DNA of 7,081 bases from Candidatus Saccharimonadota bacterium (GCA_020428565.1 JAGQMT010000021.1:1-7081), one strand, 5' to 3'. Numbered from the stretch's first letter, positions 1 through 6,137 are shown. Program-made: numbers and translations. Notes: a model not told the origin generated them from the sequence alone.

Positions 1-591
1 TTGCCGAGTGCGGTGGGCTATCAGCCAAACCTTGCCACCGAAATGGGCGCTTTACAGGAGAGAATTACTTCTACCCGCAAGGGTTCGATTACGTCTGTAC
101 AGGCAGTGTATGTTCCTGCGGATGACTTGACCGATCCAGCGCCAGCGACAACATTTGCACACTTGGACTCTACGATTGTGCTTAATCGTGCGCTAACTGA
201 ATTGGGCCTTTACCCTGCTGTTGATCCATTGGATTCGACATCTACTATTTTGGATCCAGAGATTATTGGTGAAGAGCATTATAACGTGGCACGAGAAGTA
301 CAACGTATTTTGCAACGTTATAAAGATTTGCAGGATATTATTGCAATCTTAGGTATGGAGGAGTTGTCGGATGATGACAAACTGACTGTTACTCGTGCGC
401 GCAAGATTCAGAGGTTTTTGACTCAACCGTTCTTTGTTGGTGAGGTATTTACAGGTAAGCCGGGTAAATATGTGCCTTTGGCCGATACAATTGCTGGATT
501 TCGTGAAATTTTGGACGGTAAACATGACGATAAACCAGAATCAGCTTTCTACATGAAGGGTGATATTTCTGAGGTGAAAGAAGACAAATAA
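1..591 (+). CDS. atpD: F-type ATP synthase subunit beta, C-terminal part (5' truncated)
   Basis: This is the C-terminal 196 codons of the catalytic beta subunit of F1, which interconverts ATP and ADP plus phosphate on the F1 head at the inner face of the membrane. The reading frame is open at the left edge, and the first codon (TTG) is an internal Leu, not a start. It reads into the conserved PSAVGYQPNLATEMG stretch near the nucleotide site. Further on are VPADDLTDPAP (38-48), TTFAHLDSTIVLNR (50-63) and the lever loop that in most species reads DELSEED, here EELSDDD (120-126). RARKIQRFLTQPFFVGEVFTG (132-152) then leads into the C-terminal helical domain. About 270 residues of a normal beta subunit lie outside the window. 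The stop codon shares its last base with the next gene's ATG (TAATG), indicating translational coupling. Identification is secure. Confidence 0.98.
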   Translation: MPSAVGYQPNLATEMGALQERITSTRKGSITSVQAVYVPADDLTDPAPATTFAHLDSTIVLNRALTELGLYPAVDPLDSTSTILDPEIIGEEHYNVAREVQRILQRYKDLQDIIAILGMEELSDDDKLTVTRARKIQRFLTQPFFVGEVFTGKPGKYVPLADTIAGFREILDGKHDDKPESAFYMKGDISEVKEDK

Positions 592-791
592 TGGCCAACT
601 ATGAGCAAATACAACTGGACGGATGGGACTATGGCTACGTCAAACCAAATGTGTTGTGTGTTGATGATGAGCCTATTTATGATGCCTTTGGTGTGCGGGA
701 AGGTGCGCAGGAATACAACACGCAATTACTTTTGCCGGAGGTGGCTGGAGTGTTGGGCAGGTTGGTGATAGAGAGCGAATTGGATGATTAA
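591..791 (+). CDS. Small acidic protein encoded between atpD and atpC, unknown function
   Basis: A 66-residue protein that I do not recognise. It sits inside the ATP synthase operon. Its ATG uses the last base of the atpD stop codon, and its stop lies 8 bases inside atpC, so it is locked into the operon by overlap at both ends. That is the main argument that it is real. It is strongly acidic (14 Asp/Glu against 3 Lys/Arg) and has no membrane segment or signal peptide, so it should be cytosolic. The N-terminal half is rich in Tyr/Trp/Asp (GWDYGYVKPN, 11-20). The C-terminal half holds a possible short helix (LLLPEVAGVLGRLVIE, 46-61). There is a purine-rich stretch near 571-576, but it is too far upstream to be a good Shine-Dalgarno. 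Most bacteria have atpC directly after atpD. A link to F1 assembly or inhibition is only a guess from position. Confidence 0.75.
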   Translation: MANYEQIQLDGWDYGYVKPNVLCVDDEPIYDAFGVREGAQEYNTQLLLPEVAGVLGRLVIESELDD

Positions 792-1212
792 GTTTCAGTT
801 GGTTAGCCTGGATGGTGTTAAGTTTTCGGACGAGGTATATGAGATTATTGTACCGACTATGGACGGTGAAATTGGCGTATTACCAAAACACATGCCACTA
901 ATTAGCGTGGCGGAGCGAGGTGTGATATCGGTGAGGCGTAAACCCAACGAACCAGATGACATGATGGAACATTTTGCAATTTCGGGTGGTGCAGTTATTG
1001 TGTCGGATGACACGCTCAAAGTATTGGTCGACGAAGCTGACCACTCTGATGAAATATCCGAAGAAGAGGCCAAAGAAGCTCTAGAAAAGGCCAAGAAGCT
1101 CAAGGAAGAGGCCAAGGATCAAGTAAGCTTAGAGCAGGCGCAAAAGCTTATGGATCGCTCGGCTGTACGGTTGCAGGTTGCTGGCCTGAAGCGTCGAGGT
1201 CGTCGGGGCTAG
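784..1212 (+). CDS. atpC: F-type ATP synthase subunit epsilon
   Basis: A 142-residue epsilon subunit, the part of the central rotor stalk that couples c-ring rotation to F1 and can inhibit ATP hydrolysis. The N-terminal beta-sandwich (about 1-87) shows family landmarks: FSDEVYEIIVPTMDGEIGVLPKHMPLI (14-40) and FAISGGAVIVSDDTLKVLVDEA (64-85). The C-terminal domain (about 91-136) is a charged helical hairpin ending in AVRLQVAGLKRRGRR. Its length is close to the usual 130-140. It is long enough to carry the full two-helix inhibitory domain, although inhibition is not shown by sequence alone. The start at 784 is chosen because it gives the normal family N-terminus. It overlaps the 66-residue gene by 8 bases and has only a weak GAGAG at 771-775, so translational coupling is likely. 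This appears to be the last gene of the operon, and the next gene is convergent. Confidence 0.95.
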   Translation: MIKFQLVSLDGVKFSDEVYEIIVPTMDGEIGVLPKHMPLISVAERGVISVRRKPNEPDDMMEHFAISGGAVIVSDDTLKVLVDEADHSDEISEEEAKEALEKAKKLKEEAKDQVSLEQAQKLMDRSAVRLQVAGLKRRGRRG

Positions 1213-1265
1213 GTTGCGGACTTTAGATATTGAGATTTTTTGATTGTCTGGTTAGGTCTTGTAGA

Positions 1266-1595
1266 TTATTTTTGGTCGTCGATTGCAATTGTAGGTTGCA
1301 AGAACTCAATATCGTCTGCTGTTGATCGCATTGTTTCTGGGCGATTGTTATCGTTATGGTAGCCAATGACGCTAAGGGCTACGATAGCCAACGCGCCAAT
1401 ACCGAATGCTATTTTTTCCTTCAAACTGGCCTCGGCTGGTTGACTATCAGTTTCTGCTGATTCGGCTGGTCTATAGCCTACCTGCGCCTTAAGGCGTTCA
1501 AGATTGAAATCATAATTAACCTGGATATCTTCAAGTGTTTTTTTGGCTACAAAATCCTTGCCAAATAGCGGATTGTTTTTATTAGTTTTTGACAT
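1266..1595 (-). CDS. Single-pass membrane protein of unknown function, 109 residues
   Basis: No family is recognised. The N-terminal half (1-61) is hydrophilic and lysine-containing with no signal peptide. One hydrophobic segment (IAFGIGALAIVALSVIGYH, 62-80) is preceded by KEK and followed by an Asn/Asp/Arg-rich, then acidic tail (81-109). The positive-inside rule favours a cytoplasmic N-terminus and an outside C-terminus of about 29 residues. The start at 1595 is supported by a TAAGGAG Shine-Dalgarno at 1600-1606, with 4 nt between it and the ATG. The gene is monocistronic: it converges on atpC across a 53-bp gap (1213-1265) in which I see no intrinsic terminator for either strand. It has its own promoter and an unusually structured leader, so its expression is probably controlled after transcription starts. 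That it is a gene is likely; its role is unknown. Confidence 0.8.
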   Translation of the reverse strand: MSKTNKNNPLFGKDFVAKKTLEDIQVNYDFNLERLKAQVGYRPAESAETDSQPAEASLKEKIAFGIGALAIVALSVIGYHNDNNRPETMRSTADDIEFLQPTIAIDDQK

Positions 1596-1704
1596 AATAC
1601 TCCTTACTAGAGCAAAAGATTTACAATTGTCGGTTTCGCCACTGGCTCAACGTAGGTTAGGCGACCAAATATAGTCTACGCGTCAATGCCCCAATTGCTC
1701 TATT
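1596..1704 (-). promoter_or_regulatory. Candidate structured 5' leader RNA of the 109-residue membrane protein gene
   Basis: The predicted transcript starts near 1704 and reaches the ATG at 1595. Its first bases form TAGAGCAA (1702-1695, read on the minus strand), the exact complement of TTGCTCTA (1615-1608), an 8-bp closing stem. The 3' arm ends one base before the Shine-Dalgarno (1606-1600). Inside are two more helices: CGTAG (1680-1676) with CTACG (1655-1651), and GGTCGCC (1666-1660) with GGCGAAACC (1640-1632, two-base bulge). Their order is a-b-a'-b', so they either form a pseudoknot or exclude each other. CAATTG at 1697-1692 and 1629-1624 offers an alternative to the closing stem. A short GTG frame (1642-1607, 11 residues, no clear Shine-Dalgarno) ends within the closing stem and could be a leader peptide. 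I recognise no known riboswitch consensus. The pairing is visible in the sequence; regulatory function is inferred. Confidence 0.5.
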
Positions 1705-1710
1705 ATATGT

Positions 1711-1739
1711 ATTGTATCATAAAAAATATCATAATGCAA
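1711..1739 (-). promoter_or_regulatory. Sigma70-type promoter for the 109-residue membrane protein gene
   Basis: Read on the minus strand, TTGCAT (1739-1734) and TACAAT (1716-1711) are separated by exactly 17 nt, and TG one base before the -10 makes it an extended -10. Counting the -10 end as -7 puts the start of transcription near 1704, two bases before the first arm of the leader's closing stem. This match between promoter spacing and RNA structure supports both calls. Confidence 0.65.
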
Positions 1740-1797
1740 GTATATATTTGATCGGACGACTTCTCTGTAATGGCAATAGGTGTGAGGAGATATTATT

Positions 1798-1857
1798 GTG
1801 AGCCAAGAACTTTCTAGCGTTGCCCTAGATAGTATGGGTAGCCTCAAAAAAAGATGA
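1798..1857 (+). CDS. Possible 19-residue small ORF in the aquaporin upstream region
   Basis: A GTG start gives MSQELSSVALDSMGSLKKR and a TGA stop. The support is a well-placed Shine-Dalgarno (AGGAG at 1785-1789, 8 nt before the GTG). I see no convincing promoter just upstream, and the peptide is too short to judge by composition. It could be a leader peptide for the aquaporin gene 91 nt downstream, or chance. Confidence 0.2.
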   Translation: MSQELSSVALDSMGSLKKR

Positions 1858-1872
1858 GTCATGAGAGGGCAA
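1820..1872 (+). repeat. 7-bp inverted repeat upstream of the aquaporin promoter
   Basis: TTGCCCT (1820-1826) and AGGGCAA (1866-1872) are exact complements separated by 39 nt. A 9-nt palindrome, ATGAGTCAT (1854-1862), lies between them. The second arm ends 14 nt before the aquaporin -35 box, where a regulator might bind. The arms are short, so chance is possible. Apart from this, the possible small ORF and the two promoters, I see nothing in 1740-1886. Confidence 0.25.
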
Positions 1873-1886
1873 AACAACATTAAAAT

Positions 1887-1915
1887 TTGCAAATATATTC
1901 AAAAACAGTTATTGT
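1887..1915 (+). promoter_or_regulatory. Probable promoter of the aquaporin gene
   Basis: TTGCAA (1887-1892) and TATTGT (1910-1915) are 17 nt apart in an AT-rich stretch, each matching the consensus at four positions. Transcription would start near 1922, giving a short leader that holds the GGAGG at 1933-1937. The -10 is mediocre, so the exact hexamers are uncertain. Confidence 0.4.
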
Positions 1916-1948
1916 TAATATCATAAATAAACGGAGGTTTTCTATCGT

Positions 1949-2731
1949 ATGAAATTACGATCAAATATAGCTGTATATTTGGCTGAGTTTTTGGGTACAG
2001 CAATACTCGCGACTGTAGCAATAAATGTATCGCGTTCGCAAATTGGTATAAGTTACTTTGTGGCTATTGGCGTTGGTTTGGCGCTTGCAATACTAGTACT
2101 TGGTTTTGGCAAGATATCTGGTGCACATGTTAATCCTGCGGTTACTTTTGGTCTGTGGACTGCTCGTAAAATCGGTACACTCAAAGCCGCTGGTTATGTT
2201 GCTGCACAATTGTTGGGTGGTGTAGCTGCATGGCAATTAGCTAACTACTTTGCTGGTAGTGAAATTCCAAGTCTAGCACCAAGCGAGTTTGAATGGACTC
2301 CTTTGGTAGCAGAAATAATTGGTACATTTGTGTTTACATTTGCTGTTGCTGCAGCAGTGTATCAAGACCTTACGGATGGTCAAAAAGCTGCCTTGATTGG
2401 TGGTGGTTTGTTCGCTGGTGTTGTGGTTGCATCGCTTGCATCTAATGCTGTATTGAACCCTGCGGTTGCAATTGCTAACCAGTCGGTATCAAAGGCCTAC
2501 ATGCTTGGTCCTGTTATTGGGGGTATTGCTGGGTTTAATCTATATGTATTATTCTTCGCTCCTGCGTCAGCTTTGGGTCTAGGCGCTGTGTCTGCAAAGA
2601 AGTCTGCAAGCACAGTCGAAGAATCTAGCAAGCCAACAACAGCAAAGGTTGTTAGGGCTACTGCCAAGAAGCCAGTGGCTAAGAAGACGGCTACAAAAAA
2701 GACGACCAAGACTACTTCTCGTAAGAAATAA
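1949..2731 (+). CDS. Aquaporin/MIP-family channel with atypical filter and basic C-terminal tail
   Basis: A 260-residue member of the major intrinsic protein family, which passively conducts water or small neutral solutes across the membrane. It shows the duplicated fold: six membrane spans (about 8-26, 36-54, 79-99, 117-137, 147-166, 184-204) and two half-helices capped by NPA motifs at 62-64 (GAHVNPAVTFG) and 170-172 (VLNPAVA). The second NPA is normally followed by Arg, part of the selectivity filter; here it is Val173. Aligned without gaps to E. coli AqpZ from memory, the other filter positions are Val42, Val158 and Ala167, so the filter looks wholly hydrophobic and the solute cannot be predicted. 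Residues 217-260 form a Lys/Thr/Ala-rich tail (13 Lys, 2 Arg) resembling histone H1-like repeats, predicted cytoplasmic. The start is supported by GGAGG at 1933-1937, with 11 nt to the ATG. The gene stands alone and ends in a strong terminator. Confidence 0.93.
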   Translation: MKLRSNIAVYLAEFLGTAILATVAINVSRSQIGISYFVAIGVGLALAILVLGFGKISGAHVNPAVTFGLWTARKIGTLKAAGYVAAQLLGGVAAWQLANYFAGSEIPSLAPSEFEWTPLVAEIIGTFVFTFAVAAAVYQDLTDGQKAALIGGGLFAGVVVASLASNAVLNPAVAIANQSVSKAYMLGPVIGGIAGFNLYVLFFAPASALGLGAVSAKKSASTVEESSKPTTAKVVRATAKKPVAKKTATKKTTKTTSRKK

Positions 2732-2762
2732 TTAGAAATCATTAGTCTGGTAATATTTAGCG

Positions 2763-2789
2763 AAAACACCTCTATTGCAGAGGTGTTTT
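2763..2789 (+). terminator. Intrinsic terminator after the aquaporin gene, probably bidirectional
   Basis: AAAACACCTCT (2763-2773) pairs perfectly with AGAGGTGTTTT (2779-2789) around a 5-nt loop, an 11-bp stem ending in a T run on the plus strand. On the minus strand the stem is followed by four T's, so it can also stop the convergent helicase transcript, whose stop codon lies about 50 bp away. Confidence 0.93.
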
Positions 2790-2828
2790 TATTTGTTCAT
2801 TGGCACCTTGGTTATATTCTGTTTGTTG

Positions 2829-2844
2829 TAGCACTGCAGTACTA
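2829..2844 (-). repeat. 16-bp near-palindrome over the helicase stop codon
   Basis: TAGCACTGCAGTACTA is a palindrome apart from one mismatched pair. In the helicase mRNA that pair becomes G-U, so the hairpin has 6 bp and a UGCA loop. It contains the TAG stop of the helicase gene (2844-2842). There is no T run after it, so it is not itself an intrinsic terminator; it may protect the 3' end. Confidence 0.4.
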
Positions 2845-5800
2845 AACTCTATTGGCGATCAAATCATTGGCAAATTCATTGATGCCATCCATGTCTTGGC
2901 TGTATTTGGAGGTATCAGGTATGTCGTAGTTGATGACTTTTTGATAAACGGCTGTCGAGAGTTTGCTGATATAGTCTATATCGTCTGAGCTTGGGGTGTA
3001 TTCTAGCCTGAATTTATCACTAGATTCGGCTTCTAGATATTGCATCTGGCAACTGATGTTTTTGTGTTTGTACATTGGGTGATTTCTGGCAAGTAAAGCA
3101 TAGAAGATCAATTGAAGTTTGTGTTTCCAGATTTTTGTTTGGAGATTTTTGGCTATGCTCTCGAAGTTGGTTAGTGGTGAACCAGTTTTGTAGTCGGATA
3201 TCAATATGTAATCGTCATCGACTATGATGTGATCTAGTTTACCACTCAGCATGGCATTGCCGATGTCGATGTTTTGGAGGTTTTGTTCTGGTACACTGCC
3301 CTCTGGCAAAATTAACCAATGTTCATCGAATAGTTTGTCTATTAGAGCAATGCCTTGGGGTAGCCATTTGGTGAGTTCATGGGGCATGATTGGCTCTTTG
3401 GATAATTCGGCTACAAAGGTGGCTTTGATGTCCTCTAGGCTAAACTCTCCATTGTTGATTTGTCGCTGGGCTTTATCTAGGGCAGTGTGGATTGCGGTTC
3501 CGTAGGCTAGAGATATCGTTCGTGAATCGGGTAGTCGGAGGAGGTTTCTCTGTACAAAATAGGCTGGTCCGCCTTTGGTCAAGTCCATGAAGTTGATTAA
3601 GGCGGTTGCACTGAGTGAAAAGCCATCTAGGATTGGACCCAATAGTGCTTTGGCATCACTGGTAGCTAGGGTTGGCCATTTGAGGCCTGCTTCTAGGATG
3701 GCGATTGATTGCTGGACATCTAGGTTGTCGATATTGCTTGTCTGTATAGTAGCTATAAGCGGTGTGGCAATAACATCTTGGCCATTGTCATCGTATTTGT
3801 AGCTGGTGATGGTAATGTCTTGTTTGGCTCTAGTTATGGCAACGTACATTAACCTGACGTAGTCGTCGGTATCATCGCCGTATGGTTGTAGAGGTATATT
3901 GAGTGGCGTTGTAGTGCGACCAGGCTTTGGCTTCCATTGCCCTTCTATTGCATCTATGATGTATACTTTGTCAAACTCTAAACCTTTGGCTTTGTGGACG
4001 GTTAGTAATTCAACGGGATTATCCTGCAATATGAATGACGATTCATCAGTGAGGCGAATATTGTTGGATATGTGTAGATCTATAAATTCTATGAATTTAC
4101 TGATGTCGACGTCGGTATTGATGCTAAATTCGGCTATTGTAGTTCTAAGTTTTTGGATAGCTGATAAAGCCTCTAGGTATTCACTGCTGAGTGCTTGACT
4201 GCCAAGATAATATTGCCGAATGGGGCTGGTGTATGATTTGTCTTGTTCGATATCGCTGGTTCTGAGGCCAAGTATGTAGTCTAGGATAATTGGTAATTTG
4301 ACGATATTGGCTTGTGTGCTTAGCCAAAAAATCCAGTTGCCAATCTGGGCAATGTTGATATCGGTATGTTCGGTGATTGCATTAAGCCAGTGTTGATCGT
4401 AGCGGTTATCTATGGCAATTTGCCACAAGTCTTTTGGTTCTATTTGCCACATGGGGTGTCCCAAGATTTGCGATAGTCGGAGATTGACAGTGTCTTCGTC
4501 GCCGTTTTGGATGGAGTTGATAATATCGAGGATGGATACGATTTGTATAACGGCTGGATGCTCTAAAATATTGTTTTGTTGTTCGAACTTGATGGGGATG
4601 TTAGCTTCTAATAATTCGGCTGCAATTTGTCGGAGTGAGTTGGTTTCTCTGGCCAGTACGGCTATGGACTTCCCTGTTCGGTTTTGGGCGATGTCTTTGG
4701 CGGTATCGTATAATTGATGTTGTTTGGTTGGGTAGATTTTGTGAATAATGTTGCTTGCCTCGGCTGGTGGGTTTTTGGCAATGAGATTCTTGGATATGCT
4801 GGCGTCTCGATTGACTAATCGGTCGGTAGCGATTTCTATGACTTGTTTGGCGGTGTCTAGTACTGCCTGTGATGAGCGGAAGTTTTCTTCTAGGACTATG
4901 GTTTTGGTGCTGGGATATGTTTTGGCAAAGTCCAAAATGTTGTTGAGTTCGGCTCCATTGAACTTGTAGATTGATTGATCATCATCGCCTACGACCATGA
5001 GATTTGGCTTGCTCTCGTGTACGGGATGGCTGGCTACTAAGTTAACCAGTGACATTTGGGCGGCATTGCTATCTTGAAATTCGTCGACCATGATGTATTG
5101 GTAGTGTTCTTGTAGGTCGATGAGCATGTCTGAATTGGTTTGTAATTTGGCGATGACCTCAACTAGCATGTCGGAGTAATCGTAGCATCCGCGACTATGC
5201 AGTTCGTTGCGGTAGCTTTGATAAACTTCACTGAGACTCAGCCACCATTGATTGGCTTTGATTTGTTTGTTCATTGTTTTTTGACCGGCTATTTTTTGGA
5301 TTATGGTTTTTTTCCATTCGCCAGTATGTTTGGTTTTGTTAGTGTCGGCGTCTTGGTCTATTGCATGTAATAAACTATCTTGGATGATGGTATTTAGTGG
5401 AGCCAATATGGCTAAATCATTTGGCGTACTTTGGGCTGGAATTGTCATGATGTCATTAGCTAGTTTGGGTAGCAATTTGTAACTGAGTCGGTCGGGTATG
5501 GTATCGGCTAGGATTGGTTCTAGTTGGCTGATGTAATCGAGGTTGATTTGGATGGCTTGGTGGAGTTGGTCGGGAGTGAGGCCAGCTTCTTTGGCTAATT
5601 TGAGGCTGTCTTTGACACGCTTGATTTGGGTGTAATTGCCAGCGAATTTCATAGCCAGTGGGTTATCTAGCGGTAGTTTACTAATAATATTATTGATAAT
5701 ATCGGTCTGCACAGCATCTGGGGCGGTGGTAAGTTTGGCCCCGTTCCAAAAAAGCTGAGGATATTCGGCCATGATTTCAGCTGCAAAGCTATGAAATGTT

Positions 5801-6066
5801 TTGACGTTAACTTGCAGTGATGCCGGACCGATAATTTTTTGTAATCGACTTCGCATATTAGTGGCCGCTTTGTTGGTAAAGGTTAGACACAGGATGTTTT
5901 GCGCATTGGTATCGGTGGATTGGAGAATATTGGCCGCCCTAGTGCTGAGTAGCTCTGTTTTGCCAGTACCTGGACCTGCAATTACAATGAGCGGTCCGTC
6001 AATATATTCTACAGCCTGTCTTTGGCTGGGGGTGAGTCTAGCGAGGGTTGATTCAAAGTTTGTCAT
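2842..6066 (-). CDS. UvrD/Rep-type (SF1A) helicase fused to a RecB-like nuclease
   Basis: A 1074-residue enzyme predicted to unwind DNA from the 3' end and cut it, as in double-strand-break end processing. All helicase motifs look intact: Q motif LTPSQRQAVEY (11-21), Walker A GPGTGKT (31-37), Ia LTFTNKAATNM (61-71), II VDEFQD (327-332), III VVGDDDQSIYKFNGAE (358-373), IV ENFRSSQ (394-400), V TVHKAKGLEFD (689-699) and VI LMYVAITRAK (739-748, Arg746 as arginine finger). The C-terminal PD-(D/E)XK domain (about 815-1050) has His860, Asp945 (GKLDH), Asp958 and Lys960 (DYKTG), and QLIFY (985-989). Only three Cys occur, so there is no AddB-type iron-sulphur cluster. Length and order resemble mycobacterial AdnA/AdnB and AddA; no partner subunit is in the window. 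The start has no Shine-Dalgarno but a -10 box 6 nt upstream. The HAD-like gene lies 77 bp upstream on the same strand. Confidence 0.93.
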   Translation of the reverse strand: MTNFESTLARLTPSQRQAVEYIDGPLIVIAGPGTGKTELLSTRAANILQSTDTNAQNILCLTFTNKAATNMRSRLQKIIGPASLQVNVKTFHSFAAEIMAEYPQLFWNGAKLTTAPDAVQTDIINNIISKLPLDNPLAMKFAGNYTQIKRVKDSLKLAKEAGLTPDQLHQAIQINLDYISQLEPILADTIPDRLSYKLLPKLANDIMTIPAQSTPNDLAILAPLNTIIQDSLLHAIDQDADTNKTKHTGEWKKTIIQKIAGQKTMNKQIKANQWWLSLSEVYQSYRNELHSRGCYDYSDMLVEVIAKLQTNSDMLIDLQEHYQYIMVDEFQDSNAAQMSLVNLVASHPVHESKPNLMVVGDDDQSIYKFNGAELNNILDFAKTYPSTKTIVLEENFRSSQAVLDTAKQVIEIATDRLVNRDASISKNLIAKNPPAEASNIIHKIYPTKQHQLYDTAKDIAQNRTGKSIAVLARETNSLRQIAAELLEANIPIKFEQQNNILEHPAVIQIVSILDIINSIQNGDEDTVNLRLSQILGHPMWQIEPKDLWQIAIDNRYDQHWLNAITEHTDINIAQIGNWIFWLSTQANIVKLPIILDYILGLRTSDIEQDKSYTSPIRQYYLGSQALSSEYLEALSAIQKLRTTIAEFSINTDVDISKFIEFIDLHISNNIRLTDESSFILQDNPVELLTVHKAKGLEFDKVYIIDAIEGQWKPKPGRTTTPLNIPLQPYGDDTDDYVRLMYVAITRAKQDITITSYKYDDNGQDVIATPLIATIQTSNIDNLDVQQSIAILEAGLKWPTLATSDAKALLGPILDGFSLSATALINFMDLTKGGPAYFVQRNLLRLPDSRTISLAYGTAIHTALDKAQRQINNGEFSLEDIKATFVAELSKEPIMPHELTKWLPQGIALIDKLFDEHWLILPEGSVPEQNLQNIDIGNAMLSGKLDHIIVDDDYILISDYKTGSPLTNFESIAKNLQTKIWKHKLQLIFYALLARNHPMYKHKNISCQMQYLEAESSDKFRLEYTPSSDDIDYISKLSTAVYQKVINYDIPDTSKYSQDMDGINEFANDLIANRV

Positions 6067-6072
6067 AGATAT

Positions 6073-6101
6073 ATTTTACATGTTACTTGGGTGATTGACG
6101 A
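6073..6101 (-). promoter_or_regulatory. Candidate promoter placing transcription start at the helicase ATG
   Basis: Read on the minus strand, TCGTCA (6101-6096) and TAAAAT (6078-6073) are 17 nt apart, with four and five consensus matches. The -10 ends 6 nt before the ATG, so the expected first transcribed base is the A of the ATG (6066). With no Shine-Dalgarno present, this predicts a leaderless mRNA. Co-transcription from the upstream gene is also possible. Confidence 0.45.
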
Positions 6102-6137
6102 AGAGACTTTTGGCCCATGCCTGCTGGTTTTATTTCG

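Noticed and set aside
1..3. TTG at the window start as a start codon
   Set aside because: It is the internal Leu before the conserved PSAVGYQP of the beta subunit.
795..1115. 106-residue minus-strand open frame opposite atpC
   Set aside because: It is antisense to a clear atpC and its serine-rich composition is what the reverse of an epsilon gene gives; no ribosome site or family match.
1638..1644. GCCACTG, as in a cobalamin riboswitch box, on the plus strand
   Set aside because: The rest of the B12-box consensus is absent and the predicted transcript reads the other strand.
1608..1702. tRNA or tmRNA in the structured region
   Set aside because: No T-loop (TTCGANNC), no CCA end and no tmRNA 5' consensus; the 8-bp stem sits directly on a ribosome site instead.
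1683..1892. 69-residue minus-strand open frame
   Set aside because: It runs through the minus-strand promoter and the start of the leader, shows no ribosome site, and has a composition not like a protein.
2497..2769. 90-residue minus-strand frame opposite the aquaporin tail
   Set aside because: Phe/Val-rich reverse translation of the Lys-rich tail, and it would begin inside the terminator.
2763..2789. Terminator hairpin as a mobile-element end or attachment site
   Set aside because: The perfect stem, short loop and T run explain it fully; no transposase, target duplication or integrase is present.
3251..6094. Several 70-100 residue plus-strand frames opposite the helicase
   Set aside because: All lie antisense to a continuous 1074-codon gene with intact motifs; none has a convincing ribosome site or family.
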